Source: Urbifossiella limnaea (lineage in GTDB: Bacteria > Planctomycetota > Planctomycetia > Gemmatales > Gemmataceae). From it: 64,000 nucleotides of DNA. The notes beneath the pieces are model-generated. The model had not been told where the DNA came from, did not search any database, and worked only from the letters and a program-made list of their open reading frames with translations. The stretch is from contig NZ_CP036273.1 of the NCBI RefSeq assembly GCF_007747215.1, positions 2,526,322-2,590,321 on the forward strand, written 5' to 3'. The position numbers and the translations under genes are program-made. Below are positions 1 through 8,843 of this stretch, piece after piece. Every line of letters begins with the position of its first letter. The stretch's first letter is position 1.

Positions 1-85
1 CCAGGACACCGGGCACCCAGAGGGGATAGAACGAACTTCACCGGCAGATTGTGCCGAAACCTGTGGTAGCGCCCTGGAGCAGACC

Positions 86-394
86 GTGATTCACGTGATC
101 GCCACGATTCGCCTCAACCCCGGCACCCGGGCCGCGTTTCTGGATGTGTTTCACAAGCTCGTGCCGCTCGTGCTCGCGGAGGACGGCTGCCTCGCGTACG
201 GCCCCACCGTGGACGAGCCGACCGGCCTGGCCGTGCAGGAACTGGCAGGCGAGGACGCGGTGGTGGTCGTGGAGCAGTGGGCGAGCCCGGACGCGCTGCG
301 GGCGCACAGCGCCGCCCCGCACATGGCGGACTACCGCGTGGCGGTGAAGGACTACGTGCGCGGGGTGTCGCTGCTGGTGCTACGGCCGGCGTAG
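86..394 (+). CDS. ABM-domain (YgiN-like) putative monooxygenase
   Basis: A 102-residue protein with the short ferredoxin-like fold pattern of the antibiotic biosynthesis monooxygenase family: an N-terminal strand MIHVIATIRLNPG, a helix leading to AEDGCLAYG, then VVVVEQWASPDALRAH and a second histidine in SAAPHM. Members act as small cofactor-free oxygenases on quinols or similar aromatics, or as haem-degrading enzymes; the substrate cannot be told here. The GTG start at 86 is preceded by GGAG at 76-79 with six bases of spacing. It is a single cytoplasmic domain with no signal peptide. It stands alone, ahead of the porin gene on the same strand. Confidence 0.8.
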   Translation: MIHVIATIRLNPGTRAAFLDVFHKLVPLVLAEDGCLAYGPTVDEPTGLAVQELAGEDAVVVVEQWASPDALRAHSAAPHMADYRVAVKDYVRGVSLLVLRPA

Positions 395-532
395 GGCGTG
401 GTCGGCCACGTGTGTACGCATCCTCCGACCGGTGCGGCCGGTCGGCCTTCTCCAGATTCACACGTCTTCCCCGCCGGGGCAGGTCGGGGGTTCAAGGTAA
501 TCCGCGGGGGTAGCCGAAAACCCCAAAGCCGC

Positions 533-555
533 GGGACCGGTAGCCTACCGGTTCC
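533..555. promoter_or_regulatory. 11-bp dyad in the porin leader
   Basis: Two 11-base arms (533-543 and 545-555) are inverted copies around a single central base, with one G-T pair if read as RNA. The element lies about 50 bases before the porin ATG at 608. It could be an operator for a dimeric regulator or a small leader hairpin. The sequence does not decide between the two. Confidence 0.35.
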
Positions 556-607
556 GCTCGGGCTGTACCACGGCCCGACCACCATCCCCATAGGTCACGG
601 ACGACCC

Positions 608-1927
608 ATGTTCACGTCCCTGCTACTGACGACCGCCGTCGCCGCCGGCCAGCCGCCGGCCGGCGGCTACTACCCGCCGGGCACGCTGCCGACGCGGCAG
701 GTGCCGGTTCAGGTGATCCAGCCCGGTCAGCTCCCGATGACCGCCCAGCCGACCCCGATGCCGATGACCGAGGCCAAGAATGGCAACGGTGCTCCCGCCG
801 CCGAGGCGCCGGCCGCGGAGGAGCCGGAGGAGGCTCCGGAGAAGTACTTCCTGGAGCGGACGATCGAGGGCACCCGGTTCGGCGAGTTGCTCAACAACCG
901 GGGCATCAAGATCTACGGCTGGACCGAAATGTCCTACAGCCCGAGCACGGCCAGCGGCTCGAACGCCCCGATCTACATGAACGACCGGGCCAACGAGTTC
1001 CTGATGAACCAGAACTACCTCGTCGTCGAGAAGACGCTCGACACCGAGAAGGACTGCTTCCAGCTCGGTTGGCGTGTGGACATGATCCTGCCCGGTAGCG
1101 ACTACCGCACCACCCTGCCGCGCGGCATCTGGAACAGCCAGCTGACGCGGAACAACGGCGGCCCCGAGCTGTACGGCATCGACCCGTTCCAGTTCTACAC
1201 CCAGGCCTACCTGCCGGGCAGCGGCACCACGGTGAAGTTGGGCCGGTTCGCCACCCACGTCGGGTACGAGCTGGTGCAGGCCGCCGACACGCCGTTCGTG
1301 AGCCGGTCGTACATGTTCCAGTACAACCCGTTCACCCACACCGGTGTGTACGCCACCACCCCGGTCGGTGACAACTGGACCGTCGGCTACGGTCTCTCGA
1401 CGGGCACCGACACGTTCATCGACGCCCCGACGAACCGGCTGACGTACCTGGGTGCCCTCAAGTGGGCGCCGAAGGACGGCGACACGACGGTGACCGCGAA
1501 CGTGGTGGTGACGAACCCGTCGTTCGTCGCGGCCGAGAATTTCGCCCACTACAACTTCTACAACCTGGTGGTCACCCACAAGCTGACCGAGAAGTTGAGC
1601 TACGTCCTGGACGCCGGCTACGCCCACATGAACAACGCTCCGAACGTCGGGTTCACCAACTGGTACGGGGCCGCCAACTACCTCAGCTACGCCCACTGTG
1701 ACAACCTGACGAGCACCCTCCGGGCCGAGGTGTTCGACGACGCCGACGGGTTCCGCACGGGGTTCGAGGGGCTGTACACGGCCGTCACCTACGGCCTGGC
1801 GTGGAAGCCGATGACCGGGCTGATGGTCCGCCCGTTCGCCCGGTACGACAACAACAACCGGACCAACGTGTGGGAGGGGAACCAGAACCTCTTCACCGGC
1901 GGGATGGACCTGATCGTCCGCTGGTAA
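608..1927 (+). CDS. outer-membrane beta-barrel porin, BBP2/OmpL-like
   Basis: A 439-residue exported protein. The first residues (MFTSLLLTTAVAAGQ) form a short signal peptide, followed by a Pro/Ala/Glu-rich linker to about residue 75. The rest alternates short aromatic-rich strands (YGWTEMSYSPS, FQFYTQAYLPG, GYGLSTGTDTF) and ends in DLIVRW, a terminal aromatic residue typical of barrels inserted by the BAM machinery. This is the layout of the planctomycete putative beta-barrel porin-2 family. Earlier in-frame starts back to 398 exist, but only the ATG at 608 begins a signal peptide. It probably mediates passive uptake of small solutes. A strong hairpin follows the stop. Confidence 0.85.
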   Translation: MFTSLLLTTAVAAGQPPAGGYYPPGTLPTRQVPVQVIQPGQLPMTAQPTPMPMTEAKNGNGAPAAEAPAAEEPEEAPEKYFLERTIEGTRFGELLNNRGIKIYGWTEMSYSPSTASGSNAPIYMNDRANEFLMNQNYLVVEKTLDTEKDCFQLGWRVDMILPGSDYRTTLPRGIWNSQLTRNNGGPELYGIDPFQFYTQAYLPGSGTTVKLGRFATHVGYELVQAADTPFVSRSYMFQYNPFTHTGVYATTPVGDNWTVGYGLSTGTDTFIDAPTNRLTYLGALKWAPKDGDTTVTANVVVTNPSFVAAENFAHYNFYNLVVTHKLTEKLSYVLDAGYAHMNNAPNVGFTNWYGAANYLSYAHCDNLTSTLRAEVFDDADGFRTGFEGLYTAVTYGLAWKPMTGLMVRPFARYDNNNRTNVWEGNQNLFTGGMDLIVRW

Positions 1928-1950
1928 CCGGCGGGTAGTGGACGGGTAAG

Positions 1951-1980
1951 GGAGCCCGGGGACGACCGTCCCCGGGCTCC
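1951..1980 (+). terminator. hairpin terminator after the porin gene
   Basis: A perfect 13-bp GC-rich stem (1951-1963 with 1968-1980) closes a four-base loop 23 bases after the porin stop. The WD40 gene converges from the other side and stops at 1992, so the same hairpin can serve both directions. Confidence 0.75.
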
Positions 1981-1991
1981 ACTCGTTGTGC

Positions 1992-3017
1992 CTACGCTGC
2001 CGGCGGCACGCGCCAGAGTTGAACTGGAGAACGGTTCTCGGGGTAGTCGCCCGCCTGCCCGCGGACGCGACCGTTACCGCTGCTGTTGGCGTTCGTTAAC
2101 GCCGCCGCCAGCTTCGACCCGTCGGCCGTCAGCGCCACGCTCTGCACGTTCGGCTTCGCCACCTGGAACACCGGCTGTGCCTCTCCCGGCTTGAGGATCA
2201 GCACCTTTCCCTGCCCCGGCTGGCCGCTGGTACACGCCACGACGGAACCGCCCGGGTGCCACGCCAGGTCGGTGACGTAGCCCTCGGCGGGGGCGCCGCC
2301 CTTCCACTGCCACAGCCGCTTGCCGCCCGGCCGGTCGAACGCGATCAGCAGTGGCGTACACTCCACGAACCCGCCCGACTTCGGCTCCGCGCCGCCGACG
2401 ACCAACGTCCGCCCGTCGGGGCTGAGGAGGAGGCTGCGGACGCCGCCCACGTCCTGGACGCGGTCGAGCTTGTGCAACTCGCGGGCCTCGAAAGTGCGGC
2501 CGGGTCTGCCGGTTGGCGCCTCGAACTCGCGGACGACGCCGAACAGGTCGCCGGCCAGTACCGTCGCTCCGTCGGGGGTGAAGGTGACGCCCAGAATGTC
2601 CGAGGCGGCGTTCACCTCGGCGCGCTTCGCGCCGGTGCGAGTGTCCCAGAAGCGGACGTGGCCGTCGCGGCCGCCGGAGGCGAGCAGGGTGCCGTCGGCC
2701 GAGACGGCGACGGACCGCGCCCAGCCGTCGTGCGCGGCCTCGACGGTCCACAGTTGCTTGCCGTCGTTGTCGCGGGCGGTGAGGCGACCCCAGCTGTCGG
2801 CCGTGAACAGCGCGGCGGGGCCGAACGCCAGCCCGCTCACCCAGCCGTTGTGACCGTCGAGCGGCGGCAGCACTGTCGGCGTGTCGGCGGACGTGGCCCA
2901 GCGGTGAACTTTGCCGTCGCACCCGGCACCTGCGAGGACGCGGCCGTCGGGCCGGAAGCGGAGGCGGGTGAGCTGGCACGGCGGGTCGAGCGGGCGGCCG
3001 AGTTCGACGGGCGGCAT
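1992..3017 (-). CDS. WD40 repeat protein
   Basis: A 341-residue protein made of WD40-type repeats. Recognisable units include LTRLRFRPDGRVLAGAG, ARSVAVSADGTLLASGG followed by HVRFWDTRTG, LGVTFTPDGATVLAGD and VQSVALTADGSKLAAAL, ending in VQLWRV. About seven such blades would form one propeller used as a protein-binding scaffold. There is no signal peptide, so it is probably cytoplasmic. It is the last gene of a leftward group with a DUF1501 protein, a lipoprotein and a DUF1549/DUF1553 protein, a neighbourhood common in planctomycetes. No catalytic domain is present and the binding partner is unknown. Confidence 0.85.
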   Translation of the reverse strand: MPPVELGRPLDPPCQLTRLRFRPDGRVLAGAGCDGKVHRWATSADTPTVLPPLDGHNGWVSGLAFGPAALFTADSWGRLTARDNDGKQLWTVEAAHDGWARSVAVSADGTLLASGGRDGHVRFWDTRTGAKRAEVNAASDILGVTFTPDGATVLAGDLFGVVREFEAPTGRPGRTFEARELHKLDRVQDVGGVRSLLLSPDGRTLVVGGAEPKSGGFVECTPLLIAFDRPGGKRLWQWKGGAPAEGYVTDLAWHPGGSVVACTSGQPGQGKVLILKPGEAQPVFQVAKPNVQSVALTADGSKLAAALTNANSSGNGRVRGQAGDYPENRSPVQLWRVPPAA

Positions 3018-3045
3018 GGTGGGGGTCCGAAGGAAGGGCGGTGGC

Positions 3046-4311
3046 TCAACTCAGGATTTCGCGCACCGGCTTCATGTCTTCGTGGGCGATCGGCAGCGGC
3101 TGACCCGCGTTGCGGTACTGGGTCGCCTCGGGGTCGATGCCGAGCGCCCGCCACCAGGTGTGGAACAGCGCCCCGATGTCGTGCGGCTCCGTCGCCACGT
3201 CGGTCCCCTTGTCGTTGGTGCGGCCCGCGGCGACGCCGCGCTTCAGGCCGCGGCCGGCCATCGCCACGCTCCACGCCTCCGGCCAGTGGTCGCGGCCGAC
3301 GTGGCCGTTGATCCGCGGCGTCCGCCCGAACTCGGCCATCGCCACCACCAGCACGTCGTCGAGCATGCCGCGCTCGTGGAGGTCTTCGATGATGGCGGCG
3401 AACGGCTTGTCGAACTTCGGGTGCTGGCTCAGCGCCTGGTTGAAGTGGTCGCCGTGCGAGTCCCAGCCGTAGCTCGTCACCTTCACGAACGTGACGCCTG
3501 CTTCGAGCAGCCGCCGGGCGAGCAGCAGGTGCCGGCCGAGGTCGTGAGTGCCGTACCGCTGCTGGTCGCGCTCGGGCAGCTTCGACAGGTCGAACAGCTC
3601 GACGCGGCGCTGCAACTGGGCCGCCATGTCGAAGGCGTAGCTGTTGGCTTCCACGTTCTCGGTGCGGCGGCCGGCGGCGTAGCGCTGGTCGGCGAGGCGG
3701 CGGAGCGCGTTCCGCTCGTCGTCGTCGGCCGCGGCGAGGCCCGGCGGGCGGAGCAGGTTCTCGGGCGGCTTGCCGTCGCCGAGGGCGAGCGCCCCGTAGC
3801 GCGGGCCGAGGAACCCGGCGTCCTTCGGGATGAACCCCCCGCTCATCGGCTTCACCCACACGTAGGGCGGGAGCCCGCTGTCGCCGTCGCCAACGAGTTT
3901 GGCCACGGCCGAGCCGAAAAACGGGAACACGACGCCGCGGTTCTTCGGGTCGCCGCGCTGGATGCGGTCCACGCCCGCGGAGTGTGAGTTGTCCTGCGTG
4001 GACACGCTCCGCACGAGCGCCAGGTGCTTCATCACCCGGGCGGAGTGGGGCAGCGTTTCCGAGATGCGGATGCCGGGGACGCTGGTGGGGATCGCGCGGA
4101 GCGGCCCGCCGAACGGCGTGTTCGGCTTCGGGTCCCAGCTTTCGAGCTGGCTCATGCCGCCGTCGAGCCAGACGAACAGCACCTGCTTGCGCCGGCGCCG
4201 CAGTTCCTGTGCGACGGCGGGGGTGCAGAGCCCGGCGAGGCCGGCCCCCGCGGCGCCGAGCCAGCGGCGGCGCGAGAACCGATGTTCGGCCCGGGTACAC
4301 AGGCGGTTCAT
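3046..4311 (-). CDS. DUF1501 protein with Tat-like signal
   Basis: A 421-residue member of the DUF1501 family, distant relatives of sulfatases and alkaline phosphatases, expanded in planctomycetes and of unproven activity. The N-terminus has FSRRRWLGAAGAGLAGLC, a twin-arginine motif before a hydrophobic stretch. Family blocks visible are VLFVWLDGGMSQLESWDPKP, TQDNSHSAGVDR, VTSYGWDSHGDHF and VVAMAEFGRTPRINGHVGRD, rich in Asp and His as in metal-dependent hydrolases. The ATG at 4311 has GGAG six bases upstream; a GTG one codon earlier is possible. It begins 13 bases after the lipoprotein gene, so the two are probably co-transcribed with the WD40 gene. Confidence 0.9.
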   Translation of the reverse strand: MNRLCTRAEHRFSRRRWLGAAGAGLAGLCTPAVAQELRRRRKQVLFVWLDGGMSQLESWDPKPNTPFGGPLRAIPTSVPGIRISETLPHSARVMKHLALVRSVSTQDNSHSAGVDRIQRGDPKNRGVVFPFFGSAVAKLVGDGDSGLPPYVWVKPMSGGFIPKDAGFLGPRYGALALGDGKPPENLLRPPGLAAADDDERNALRRLADQRYAAGRRTENVEANSYAFDMAAQLQRRVELFDLSKLPERDQQRYGTHDLGRHLLLARRLLEAGVTFVKVTSYGWDSHGDHFNQALSQHPKFDKPFAAIIEDLHERGMLDDVLVVAMAEFGRTPRINGHVGRDHWPEAWSVAMAGRGLKRGVAAGRTNDKGTDVATEPHDIGALFHTWWRALGIDPEATQYRNAGQPLPIAHEDMKPVREILS

Positions 4312-4324
4312 CACCCACTCCCGC

Positions 4325-5599
4325 TTACTTCTTCGGCGGCGCCAGTTCCAGCGTCGCCGTCTCGTTCACCTTAACTTCGACGGTACCGCTCAGCTCGCCG
4401 AGCCGAACCTCGTAGCGGCCGGGGGCCAGCCGCTCGAACCGGGCCACGCCGTCGCGCACGTCGGCGTCGAGCCCCAGCGCCGACGCCGCGGTGGCAAACA
4501 CTTCCGGCGGCAGCGGCGAGTCGTCGGCGGGCACGGCCTGTGCCTTTCCGGTCGTCCCCGCCGGCGCTTTGACGGCCAACTTGCCGGCTGCGGCGGGGTT
4601 CAGCGCGAAGTCGTGCGCCAGCTTGCCGTCGGCCGGCAGGGTCAGCCACTTGGCCTGCGGGGCGAACCCGTCCGACGCCGCGAACACCAGGTACTTCCCG
4701 GCCGGCAGCCGGACGTGCTCGTACCGCCCGGCCTTGTCCGCGGCCTCGGCCGTGACGTACACTGTGGCCCGCGGCTTGGCGTTGTCCGAGCGGCCGAACA
4801 GCCCGCCGGCGCCGGCGAACGGCATCACCAGGGAATCGACCGGCGGCGCCTCCTTCACCAGTCCCACGTAGCCGACCGCGACTTTCGTGTCGGCCTTCGC
4901 CCCGGCCACGGTCACCGCCCCCTGCACGAACGGCGTGTCGTCCGCACCCGGCGGCTCGCTCGGCGACCGCACGAAGTCGGCGGTGAACGTGCCGGCCAGA
5001 AAGTCCTTCTCCTCGCCGGGCAGGCTCAGGTAGACACGGCCGGCGACACTCCCCTTCTCGCGCTTGCCCAGTTCCAGCGTCAGGCCGTAGCCGTGCGGGT
5101 ACTCGTACAGCTTCGGCAGGTCGCCCGCCTTCACCGGCGGCAACTCGACGCCCACCGTGGGCACCTTCCCCATCGGGTCGTCCGGCTTTACGACCAGCTT
5201 GACACCGCCGGCCGCGGTCTTCGCCTGCTCCTCCAGCAGCTTTACGGACATCGTCTTGAGGGCGTTGCCGTCCTTGTCGATGGTGCGGAACGTCAGCGTG
5301 TCGGTCTGGAACTCGACCTGCTGCGGGGCGAACGCGGCCTTGCCGAGTGACCCGGACGGCGGAGCGGCGGGGACGACGTGCTTCGCCGGGTCCGGCTCCC
5401 ACACCGCTGCGGGCACGGAGGGCACTACTGGCGTCTTCGGATCCTCCTTCTTCGGCTCGTCGGGCTTCGGCTGCGGGGTCGGGGTGCCGGCCGGCGGTGC
5501 GTCGGCAGGTGTCGGGGCCTTCGGCTCCGGGGTTGGCGGGGTCGAATTCCCACCGCAGCCCAGCGCCACGATCAGCAACAACCCGCACAGCGTCCGCAT
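4325..5599 (-). CDS. predicted lipoprotein with carboxypeptidase-regulatory-like domain
   Basis: A 424-residue exported protein. MRTLCGLLLIVALGC ends in a lipobox-like cysteine at residue 15, followed by about 50 residues rich in Pro, Lys and Thr. Near residues 280-330 the stretch RYEHVRLPAGKYLVFAASDG resembles the beta-sandwich of carboxypeptidase regulatory-like (Ig-like) domains, and a second similar unit, ERLAPGRYEVRLGELSG, closes the protein. Such modules usually bind or space; no enzyme motif is seen. Longer open frames upstream lack the signal sequence, so the start at 5599 is preferred. It lies between the DUF1549/1553 and DUF1501 genes. Confidence 0.6.
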   Translation of the reverse strand: MRTLCGLLLIVALGCGGNSTPPTPEPKAPTPADAPPAGTPTPQPKPDEPKKEDPKTPVVPSVPAAVWEPDPAKHVVPAAPPSGSLGKAAFAPQQVEFQTDTLTFRTIDKDGNALKTMSVKLLEEQAKTAAGGVKLVVKPDDPMGKVPTVGVELPPVKAGDLPKLYEYPHGYGLTLELGKREKGSVAGRVYLSLPGEEKDFLAGTFTADFVRSPSEPPGADDTPFVQGAVTVAGAKADTKVAVGYVGLVKEAPPVDSLVMPFAGAGGLFGRSDNAKPRATVYVTAEAADKAGRYEHVRLPAGKYLVFAASDGFAPQAKWLTLPADGKLAHDFALNPAAAGKLAVKAPAGTTGKAQAVPADDSPLPPEVFATAASALGLDADVRDGVARFERLAPGRYEVRLGELSGTVEVKVNETATLELAPPKK

Positions 5600-5697
5600 C
5601 GGTGTCTCCGGCCTGGAGTCGGGTGGGCGTCCGCGCCCCCGTACGAGGTCGATTGTAAAGGAAGCTGGCGGGGGCGGGCCAGACCGACTCGCGGCCG

Positions 5698-7263
5698 TCA
5701 GTGGTTCACGCCGAACTCCAGCGACGCCAGCAGCGCCCACGCCAGCCGACCGAGCGCCGCCGGCCGCGCCGCTGCGTGCTTCGCCAGCACCTCGCACACC
5801 GTCCGGGCCTCGTCCGCCGACGGCCGCCGCGTCAGCACCGCCAGGTACAGTTCGTCCGCGACGGCCGCATCCGGCAGCGCCGCGAGCCGCGACACGAGGT
5901 TTCCCGGTGCCGGCTCCACGAGCTTCAGCACGGCCGCGTCGTGGAGCACGAACAGCGCCGCCTTCAGCGACGGGGCGTACTCGTCCTCGGGGTCGCGCGG
6001 CTGGTTGTCGAACGCCTTGTGGAACTTCGCCCGAAGCGCGTCCGCCGCCTTCGCGTCCGCCTCGGTCGCCTTCAGCGTCGCGCTCAGCAGTTGGTCGGCC
6101 GTCAACCGCTTCTCGACGGCGGTACCGAAGTACCACGGGTCGGCCCGCTCCGCGCTCGCGGGGAGGCGGCTGCTCCGCTGGTACGCCTTCGTGCGGGCCA
6201 ACTCACCGATCAGCCACTTCAGGTCGAACCGCTTCGCGGCGAACTCCGTGGCCAGCAGGTCCAGCAACTCGGGGTGCGAGCCGGGGTTCGCGGAGTGGTG
6301 CAGGTCGAGCGGGTGAACGAGCCCGCGGCCCATGAACGCGAACCACACCCGGTTGACGATGTTGCGGGCGAAGTCGCGGTTGCCCGCGCGTGGGATCAAC
6401 TCGGCGGCCGCGGCCAGGGTGCTGAACTTTGGCACGCCGGGGCTGTTCGTCTTGCGGTCCGGCGGCTCGGCGAATTCTTGCCCCTTCGGGAAAGTGGGAA
6501 TGGCGAGCATCGTGCCGCCGGGCAGGGCCGGGGCAGTGGTCATTGGCACCTTCGTGAAGACGCTGGCGAAGCCGAGCTTCTCCGCGGTCACCTTCTCGCC
6601 GACGTGCAGCTTGGCGGCGCTGACCAGCGAGAGGTTGCGGAAGAAGGCGTGGAGCCCCTGAAAGTCCTGCTGCTTGTAGTCGGCCACGACGAGGTGGTCG
6701 TGGCACTCGCAGCACTGGAAGTTCTTGCCGAGGAACAGCCGGCCCACGTCACGGGTGAGGGCCGAGTGGTCCACCGGGTTCTGGCCGTAGTTTTCGAGCC
6801 GCTTGCTGAGGAAGAACGCGGCGCCGAGCGTGTCGGGGTTTTTGTGGTCGGCCCGGAGCATGTCGCGGGCCATCGTGTCCCACGGGGCGTTGGCGGCGAA
6901 CGACTTCCGCAGGTACGCCGTCCACTCGGGGCTGTCGCCGAGCCGCTCCATGAGCGCGACGTGGAACAGGTCCGTCATCCGCTCCGCGTAGCTTGGCGCG
7001 GCCAGCAGGGCGGCGATCCGCTTCTCCCGCTTCTTGGCGTCGATGTCGGCGAGGAACGCTTTCGCCTCGGCGGCGCTGGGCAGCGTACCGGCCAGGTCGA
7101 GGGTGACGCGGCGGAGGAACTCGCCGTCGTCGGCCGGCGGCGACAGCGGCACGGCGTCTGCGGCGGCTTTCGCCTCGATCAGTGCGTCGATGCGAGCCGT
7201 AAGGTCGGCGCGGGCGGTGCCGGCGAGGGCAAGAACGGCCAGTACGGCCGCGAGGCGGGGCAT
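5698..7263 (-). CDS. DUF1549/DUF1553 (PSCyt2/PSD1) protein
   Basis: A 521-residue secreted protein with signal peptide MPRLAAVLAVLALAGTARA. The DUF1549 half (about residues 20-230) holds FLRRVTLDLAGTLPSAAEA and the family hallmark FQCCECHDHL, whose CCECH fits a CxxCH haem-attachment motif. The DUF1553 half (about 290-510) holds FARNIVNRVWFAFMGRGLV and GSHPELLDLLATEF. These proteins are nearly exclusive to planctomycetes and relatives and nearly always accompany a DUF1501 protein, as here two genes downstream. A role in electron transfer or polymer breakdown at the cell surface has been proposed but not shown. The open frame extends far upstream of 7263 without a signal sequence. Confidence 0.88.
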   Translation of the reverse strand: MPRLAAVLAVLALAGTARADLTARIDALIEAKAAADAVPLSPPADDGEFLRRVTLDLAGTLPSAAEAKAFLADIDAKKREKRIAALLAAPSYAERMTDLFHVALMERLGDSPEWTAYLRKSFAANAPWDTMARDMLRADHKNPDTLGAAFFLSKRLENYGQNPVDHSALTRDVGRLFLGKNFQCCECHDHLVVADYKQQDFQGLHAFFRNLSLVSAAKLHVGEKVTAEKLGFASVFTKVPMTTAPALPGGTMLAIPTFPKGQEFAEPPDRKTNSPGVPKFSTLAAAAELIPRAGNRDFARNIVNRVWFAFMGRGLVHPLDLHHSANPGSHPELLDLLATEFAAKRFDLKWLIGELARTKAYQRSSRLPASAERADPWYFGTAVEKRLTADQLLSATLKATEADAKAADALRAKFHKAFDNQPRDPEDEYAPSLKAALFVLHDAAVLKLVEPAPGNLVSRLAALPDAAVADELYLAVLTRRPSADEARTVCEVLAKHAAARPAALGRLAWALLASLEFGVNH

Positions 7264-7362
7264 GGCGGGACCGGGGACGGGCGGCGGGGCGGGAACCAAC
7301 AAACCGAGTCTACCCCGCACTTCGGGTGCGGGGAAGCGGAAACGCCACCTACAATCGGTGCG

Positions 7363-8784
7363 ATGAACAACTCCACCTTCAGCCGCCGCTCCCCCATGCC
7401 GGCGTCGGCCGACGACGTGTTCGCGTGGCACGCCCGGCCCGGCGCCTTCGCCCGACTCACCCCGCCCTGGGAGACCGCCGATGTGCTCGGCGTCGAGGGC
7501 GCGTTCGGCACGCCCGGCTACCGCGTTTCCGTCCGAACCAAGCTCGTCGGTCCGGTCGGCGGTACGATGGTGGCCGAACACCCGTCGTTCACCCCGGGCC
7601 GCGAGTTCCGCGACGTGCAGCGCCGCGGCCCGTTCGCGTACTGGGAGCACACCCACCGCTTCCTTCCTGACGGCCCCGAGGCCTCGACGCTGGAAGACCA
7701 CATCGAGTTCCGCCTGCCGCTGGGGCCGCTCGGCAAGCTGTTCGGCGGCGGGATGGTCGAGCGCCGGCTCGCCGCGATGTTCGCGTACCGCCACGCCGTT
7801 ACCGCCAGTGACCTGCGACGGCACGCCGCGTTCCGCGACCGGCCGCGGTTGCGCGTCGCAATCACGGGGTCGCGCGGGCTCCTGGGCGCGGAGTTGACGC
7901 ACTTTCTCACGTGCGGCGGGCACCGCGTTCGCCGACTCGTGCGCGGCGACGTGCCGAAGGCGACCTACGACGACGGTACCGAGTCGGTGCCGTGGAACCC
8001 GAATGCCGCGCCGCCGCCCGAGCTTCTGGCCGGGTGCGACGCGGTCGTTCACCTCGCCGGCGACAACCTCGCCGACGGCCGGTGGACGGAGCGGAAGCGT
8101 CGAGCCATCCGCGACAGCCGAGTGACGCCGACGCGGCTGCTGGCCGAAGCCGTAGCGAAGGCGCCGAACGGGCCGCGGGTGTTCCTGTCGGGCTCCGCGG
8201 TCGGCATCTACGGCGACCGCGGGGACGAGGTGCTGACCGAGGAGTCGGCACCCGGAAGCGGCTTCCTCGCCGACGTGTGCCGCGAGTGGGAAGCTGCCGC
8301 GACTCCTGCCGCGGATGCCGGGACACGCGTGGCCCTCCTGCGGACCGGAATCGTGTTGACCCCGCGCGGCGGGGCGCTGGCGAAGCAGCTGCCGGCGTTC
8401 CGCGCCGGCGGCGGGGCCGTGCTGGGCGACGGCACGCAGTGGTTTGCGTGGGTCACGAGCGGCGACTGGGTCGGGGCCGTTCACCACGCCCTGATGACGG
8501 ACGCCGTTCGCGGGCCGGTGAACGTCACGGCACCGCATCCGGTGACGAACGGCACGTTCACCGAGACGCTGGCGCGGGTGCTGCACCGGCCGGCGCTTCT
8601 GCGGCTGCCGCGGTCGGTGTTACGCGTGATGTTCGGGGCGATGGCCGACGAGGCACTGCTAACGAGCCTGCGGGCGGTGCCTCGGAAGCTCCTGGAGACG
8701 GGATTCGTGTTCGACCACGCGGACGCGGAGGCGGCGCTGCGATACGTGCTGGGATGCAGTCGCGTAACAGTGCCGGCCCCGTAA
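7363..8784 (+). CDS. SRPBCC domain fused to TIGR01777 NAD-dependent epimerase
   Basis: A 473-residue two-domain protein. Residues 1-155 form a SRPBCC/polyketide-cyclase-like ligand-binding domain (FSRRSPMPASADDVFAWHAR). Residues 165-470 are a short-chain dehydrogenase of the TIGR01777 (YfcH/SDR39U1) type, with the nucleotide loop ITGSRGLLGAEL, DAVVHLAGDNLADGRWTERK, VFLSGSAVGIYGDRGDE and LLRTGIVLTPRGGAL. The substrate of this family is unknown. The start at 7363 is taken because the open frame further upstream is only the antisense shadow of the DUF1549/1553 gene. The stop codon lies inside a 26-bp perfect inverted repeat. Confidence 0.88.
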   Translation: MNNSTFSRRSPMPASADDVFAWHARPGAFARLTPPWETADVLGVEGAFGTPGYRVSVRTKLVGPVGGTMVAEHPSFTPGREFRDVQRRGPFAYWEHTHRFLPDGPEASTLEDHIEFRLPLGPLGKLFGGGMVERRLAAMFAYRHAVTASDLRRHAAFRDRPRLRVAITGSRGLLGAELTHFLTCGGHRVRRLVRGDVPKATYDDGTESVPWNPNAAPPPELLAGCDAVVHLAGDNLADGRWTERKRRAIRDSRVTPTRLLAEAVAKAPNGPRVFLSGSAVGIYGDRGDEVLTEESAPGSGFLADVCREWEAAATPAADAGTRVALLRTGIVLTPRGGALAKQLPAFRAGGGAVLGDGTQWFAWVTSGDWVGAVHHALMTDAVRGPVNVTAPHPVTNGTFTETLARVLHRPALLRLPRSVLRVMFGAMADEALLTSLRAVPRKLLETGFVFDHADAEAALRYVLGCSRVTVPAP

Positions 8785-8826
8785 GGGGTCGGAGCGACAA
8801 TCGCTCCGACCCCTTACGGGGCCGGC
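8772..8826. terminator. 26-bp perfect hairpin overlapping the epimerase stop codon
   Basis: Arms 8772-8797 and 8801-8826 are perfect reverse complements around a three-base loop. The TAA stop of the epimerase gene (8782-8784) lies in the left arm and the leftward glycosyltransferase gene ends at 8844. It fits a two-way terminator between convergent genes. The arms are much longer than an intrinsic terminator needs. Confidence 0.7.
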
Positions 8827-8843
8827 TCAGGACTCTCACGCGC

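Noticed and set aside
5701-7362. Upstream extension of the epimerase open frame across the DUF1549/1553 gene
   Set aside because: It is antisense to a well-supported gene, and the SRPBCC domain begins at 7363.
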